Source: Streptomyces sp. NBC_00250 (GTDB lineage Bacteria > Actinomycetota > Actinomycetes > Streptomycetales > Streptomycetaceae). From it: DNA of 64,000 nucleotides. Under the pieces are notes generated by a model that worked only from the letters and a program-made list of their open reading frames with translations, ran no database searches and had not been told where the DNA came from. The DNA is taken from NCBI RefSeq assembly GCF_036192275.1, contig NZ_CP108088.1:3163501-3227500 (forward strand), in the 5' to 3' direction. The position numbers and the translations under genes were made by a program. Positions 61,411 through 64,000 of the stretch are shown here, piece after piece. How positions within the stretch are numbered: position 1 is the stretch's first letter; every line of letters starts with the position of its first letter.

Positions 61411-61797
61411 ATGCGCGTCAAGGCTTTCGACCACCTGGTGCTCAACGTGACCGATGTCGACAAGGCGCTCGCGTTCTACACCGGGTCCTTGGGCCTCGCG
61501 CCCGAGCGGGTCGAGGAGTGGCGGGCCGGGAAGGTGCCGTTCCCGTCCGTGCGCATAGACGAGAGCACCGTCATCGACCTGTTCTCCCGCCCGCGCGGCG
61601 AGTCCAACGTCGACCACATATGTCTGGTCGTGGACCCCCTCGACTGGCAGGAGGTCCTGGATTCCGGGACGTTCGACGTCCTTGAGGGCCCCGTTCCGCG
61701 CTGGGGCGCCCGTGGTTCGGCCCAGTCGGTCTACGTCAAGGACCCGGACGGGAACACCGTCGAGCTGCGCTGGTACCCGCAGGACGCCGAGGGGTAG
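61411..61797 (+). CDS. VOC-family (glyoxalase/bleomycin-resistance-like) protein
   Basis: A 128-aa single VOC protein: FDHLVLNVTDVDKALAFYTG, HICLVVDPLDWQ and SVYVKDPDGNTVELRWYP. The metal ligands His in FDHLVL and Glu in VELRWY are present, as in Fe/Zn-dependent members (dioxygenase, lyase or resistance proteins). The ATG at 61411 is preceded by GAAGGGTGAT. The substrate is unknown. Confidence 0.9.
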   Translation: MRVKAFDHLVLNVTDVDKALAFYTGSLGLAPERVEEWRAGKVPFPSVRIDESTVIDLFSRPRGESNVDHICLVVDPLDWQEVLDSGTFDVLEGPVPRWGARGSAQSVYVKDPDGNTVELRWYPQDAEG

Positions 61798-61852
61798 GCA
61801 CGACCACACCGTCGCCCCCGCGGCCGAGCCCGGCCTGGTCGACAAGACACCC

Positions 61853-62329
61853 CTACGCCTCCACGGGGAGGCTGTAGCGACGCTTCTCCTTCGACGTGGC
61901 GCCCAGGCGGTCGTAGAAGCGGATCGCGTTCTCGTTCCACGCCGGGGTCTGCCACTGGACCTCCGCCAGGCCGAGGCTGCTCGCCTCCGTGCGGACCGCC
62001 GCCATCAGGAGCGGTCCCAGGCCGTGGCCCCGGGAGGTCTCCGTGAGGTAGAGGCAGTCCATGTGGAGGTACTCCGTGCCGTCCCAGGTGGAGAGTTCGG
62101 GTGCGCAGGTCGCGTAGCCCACGAGGGTGCCGTCGGGGAGGGTCGCGACCAGGCAGCGGAGGCGGGGCGGTTCGGGGCCGAAGAGGAGGCCGGTGAGGCG
62201 GTCCGCCAGGCCGGGGGCCGGGGGCGCCGCCTTCTCGTACGCCGCGTGCTCGGCGACGAGTTCCACGACCCGCGGCAGGTCCTCCGGGCGTGCGTGTCGG
62301 ACCACTGCCCGTTCCGGGTGTTCGCTCAT
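61853..62329 (-). CDS. GNAT-family N-acetyltransferase
   Basis: A 158-aa GNAT protein. The core DCLYLTETSRGHGLGPLLMA is the acetyl-CoA motif A (R/Q-x-x-G-x-G/A), with AVVRHARPEDLPRVVELVAEHA at the N-terminus and NENAIRFYDRLGA at the C-terminus. It resembles diamine or amino-acid acetyltransferases, but I cannot name the substrate. The ATG at 62329 overlaps the LysR stop (ATGA), so the two are cotranscribed. Confidence 0.88.
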   Translation of the reverse strand: MSEHPERAVVRHARPEDLPRVVELVAEHAAYEKAAPPAPGLADRLTGLLFGPEPPRLRCLVATLPDGTLVGYATCAPELSTWDGTEYLHMDCLYLTETSRGHGLGPLLMAAVRTEASSLGLAEVQWQTPAWNENAIRFYDRLGATSKEKRRYSLPVEA

Positions 62330-63294
62330 GCCGTCATCATGCACGGTCCCACCGACAGCCCCGCCGCCGTCCCCTGGCGGCGGAGCCACTCGCGGTACGG
62401 GGCCGCCCGGAGGGCCACCTCCCGGTAGGCCGCCGCGAGTTCCGCGTACAGCGCGTCCAGGGGCGCCCCGGGGCGCGCGTACAACAGGAGCCGGACGGCC
62501 AGCGGGTCGCCGCGCAGCGGGCGGACCGCCATGTCCTCGCGGGGGCCGGAGGTCGGCTGGCAGGGGGCGACGGCCTCGCCGAGGACGATGAGGGAGGCGG
62601 CCGTGTGGTAGTCGCCGTGCAGCAGCGGCGGGTCGATGCCGGCGGCGTCCAGGACCCGGCGGAGGCCGTCCCATTCGCCGTCCACGGTCGGGTCGACCAT
62701 CCAGTGGTCGTCGGCCAGGTCGGCGAGGTCCACGACGGACCGGGAGGCGGCCGGGTGGTCGCGGGCCAGGGAGATGAACTGCGGTTCGCGGGCGACCAGG
62801 ACTCGCCCGTCGAGGCCCTCGGGGACCCGTAAGGGGCAGCCCTCCACCTCGTGCACGAACGCCACGTCGAGCTGTCCGGTGGCGACGCTCCGCAGCAGCG
62901 CGTTGGCGGAGACGTCCATCCGGAGGGCGATGTCGGTGCCGGGCAGCCGCTGGCGGAGCCGGCGCAGCCAGCCCGGGAGCGCGCGGCTCGCCGTGGAGCC
63001 GACGCGCAGCCCGGGTCCGTCGGTGCGGGCGGCCGCGGCCCGGGTCTCGCTGACGAGCGCCGCCATGTCGGCGACGAGCGGTCGGGCCCGGCTGAGCAGG
63101 GAGCGGCCGAGTGGGGTGGGGCGGCAGCCGGTGCGGCCGCGGGAGAAGAGCTCGGCGCCCAGGGAGTTCTCGATGCGGCGCAGCTGGGTGGTCAACGAGG
63201 GCTGGCTCATGCCCAGTTGGCGGGCCGCCTTGTGCAGGCTGCCCGTGTCCGCGATGGCGCAGAGCGCGCGCAGGTGTCTCACCTCCAGCTCCAT
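62326..63294 (-). CDS. LysR-family regulator (SnpR-like) divergent from snapalysin
   Basis: A 322-aa LysR regulator. The HTH is at residues 4-60 (HLRALCAIADTGSLHKAARQ, QPSLTTQLRRIENSLGAELF), followed by the LysR substrate domain. The ATG at 63294 begins MELEVRHL. It is divergent from the snapalysin gene with a LysR-type box between, matching the known pair in which a LysR protein activates the neutral protease gene snpA. The GNAT gene follows by ATGA overlap. Confidence 0.9.
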   Translation of the reverse strand: MELEVRHLRALCAIADTGSLHKAARQLGMSQPSLTTQLRRIENSLGAELFSRGRTGCRPTPLGRSLLSRARPLVADMAALVSETRAAAARTDGPGLRVGSTASRALPGWLRRLRQRLPGTDIALRMDVSANALLRSVATGQLDVAFVHEVEGCPLRVPEGLDGRVLVAREPQFISLARDHPAASRSVVDLADLADDHWMVDPTVDGEWDGLRRVLDAAGIDPPLLHGDYHTAASLIVLGEAVAPCQPTSGPREDMAVRPLRGDPLAVRLLLYARPGAPLDALYAELAAAYREVALRAAPYREWLRRQGTAAGLSVGPCMMTA

Positions 63295-63350
63295 GCCCCG
63301 AGGGTAGGGCGGCGCCCTGAGTCGCACCAGATACCCGGAACCCTCCAATC

Positions 63351-63367
63351 ACCTTTGATTTCAAGGT
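63351..63367. promoter_or_regulatory. LysR-type box between LysR and snapalysin genes
   Basis: ACCTT-N7-AAGGT (from ACCTTTGATTTCAAGGT) is an interrupted palindrome of the T-N11-A type used by LysR proteins. It is 57 bp upstream of the LysR start and 113 bp upstream of the protease start. Confidence 0.65.
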
Positions 63368-63479
63368 AGTTGGGGGTCGTCGGGATGGTGATGCGGTGAG
63401 GCTATCGGCGGTTGACATCATCCCCGTACGCCCCGGCTCCCCCGAGACTCTCTCCAGTCCCCTACAGGAGGAGCCCCCC

Positions 63480-64000
63480 ATGCGTCACCCCAAGGTCCTC
63501 GCCTCTGTCCTGACCACCGCCCTCGGCCTCGGCCTCGCCGCCTCCCTCGGTACGGCCCCGGCCGCGGCCGTGAACACCGCCCCGGCGGGCAACGCCGCCG
63601 TCGCGTACGCCGGTTCGGCGGAGGAGGCGAAGGCCAACCAGGCCTTCTTCGACGCCGTCGTGAAGTCCGTGGCGAAGAAGCGGGCCGCCAACCCCGGCGC
63701 CGCCGCCGTCACCGTCGTGTACAGCGCGTCCAACGCGCCGAGCTTCCGCACCCAGATAGCCCGCTCCACGCAGATCTGGAACAGCTCGGTGGCGAACGTC
63801 CGGCTCGTCGAGGGCAGCAACCCGGACTTCGCCTACTACGAGGGCAACGACTCCCGTGGCTCGTACGCGAGCACCGACGGCCACGGCAGCGGCTACATCT
63901 TCCTCGACTACCGGCAGAACCAGCAGTACAACTCCACCCGGGTGACCGCCCATGAGACCGGGCACGTCCTCGGACTGCCGGACCACTACAGCGGTCCGTG
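63480..64000 (+). CDS. snpA: Snapalysin-type small neutral zinc metalloprotease, 3' truncated by window
   Basis: The first 173 residues are visible. A signal peptide ([20 protein letters not shown]...GTAPAAA) and a short pro-region precede the M7 protease domain: [20 protein letters not shown] and the zinc-binding [12 protein letters not shown] (HExxHxxGxxD) about residue 158. It is a secreted small protease of streptomycetes, usually about 220-230 residues in total, so most of the gene is here. The ATG at 63480 follows CAGGAGGAGC. It is likely activated by the divergent LysR protein. Confidence 0.95.
   Translation, partial: MRHPKVLASVLTTALGLGLAASLGTAPAAAVNTAPAGNAAVAYAGSAEEAKANQAFFDAVVKSVAKKRAANPGAAAVTVVYSASNAPSFRTQIARSTQIWNSSVANVRLVEGSNPDFAYYEGNDSRGSYASTDGHGSGYIFLDYRQNQQYNSTRVTAHETGHVLGLPDHYSGP

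Noticed and set aside
1..64000. tRNA, rRNA, insertion sequences or prophage integration
   Set aside because: No cloverleaf sequence, transposase, integrase or terminal inverted repeats were recognised on reading both strands; this is a visual inspection, not a covariance search.

Overview
This is a high-GC actinobacterial chromosome segment that is almost certainly Streptomyces. It is very GC-rich and gene-dense, uses many GTG and some TTG starts, and has many 4-bp ATGA/GTGA/TTGA stop-start overlaps. It carries markers typical of the genus: a conservon operon, nickel superoxide dismutase with its SodX peptidase, snapalysin with its LysR activator, an actinobacterial SucA/Kgd fusion, and HspR/ClgR-type sites at lon. 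From memory, the gene order resembles a conserved core region of S. coelicolor (PBP, conservon, lon, kgd, malic enzyme, amino-acid ABC transporter, sodX-sodN). I saw no tRNA, rRNA, CRISPR array or insertion sequence.

Layout. 0-9 kb: 3' part of a class B penicillin-binding protein, a Pro-rich membrane protein, two divergent di-iron proteins around three tandem 10-bp repeats, a TetR regulator, a secreted NlpC/P60 hydrolase, an MFS transporter and a convergently overlapping DUF6584 gene. 9-15 kb: a conservon (sensor kinase, Roadblock, DUF742, small GTPase) coupled to a styrene-monooxygenase-like flavoprotein. 15-19 kb: PP2C-like phosphatase, MarR regulator, secreted GH25 lysozyme, and an AA10 LPMO behind a DasR-like site. 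19-23 kb: DUF4240 protein, Lon protease with two stress-regulator boxes, a GNAT enzyme and a lipoprotein. 23.7-28.1 kb: a five-gene, fully overlapping operon of ECF sigma factor, membrane zinc-finger anti-sigma candidate, ABC ATPase and two membrane proteins. 28-35 kb: spermidine-synthase-fold methyltransferase, OmpR-type two-component pair, and the 2-oxoglutarate dehydrogenase/decarboxylase Kgd.

35-46.8 kb: the most striking region. Seven minus-strand genes read, in transcription order: Trypco1-like protein, trypsin-VMAP-like protease, MoxR AAA+ ATPase, SAV_2336/vWA-like TPR protein, a 69-aa candidate precursor peptide, an HExxH peptide-modification enzyme, and a TIR-like/NB-ARC/TPR STAND NTPase. 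This combines the parts of a vWA-MoxR-VMAP ternary conflict system with those of an FxSxx-like modified-peptide system, but it has no radical SAM enzyme and the peptide lacks the FxSxx tail.

46.8-64 kb: DUF6104 protein, a hypothetical protein, a DUF4097/PadR operon with a repeat-bearing promoter, a secreted GH5 glycosidase, an MDR oxidoreductase, malic enzyme, a polar amino-acid ABC importer, a methyltransferase divergent from a CGNR regulator across a 22-bp palindrome, sodX/sodN, a CocE/NonD-type hydrolase, a VOC protein, a LysR-GNAT pair, and the start of snapalysin, which runs off the window.
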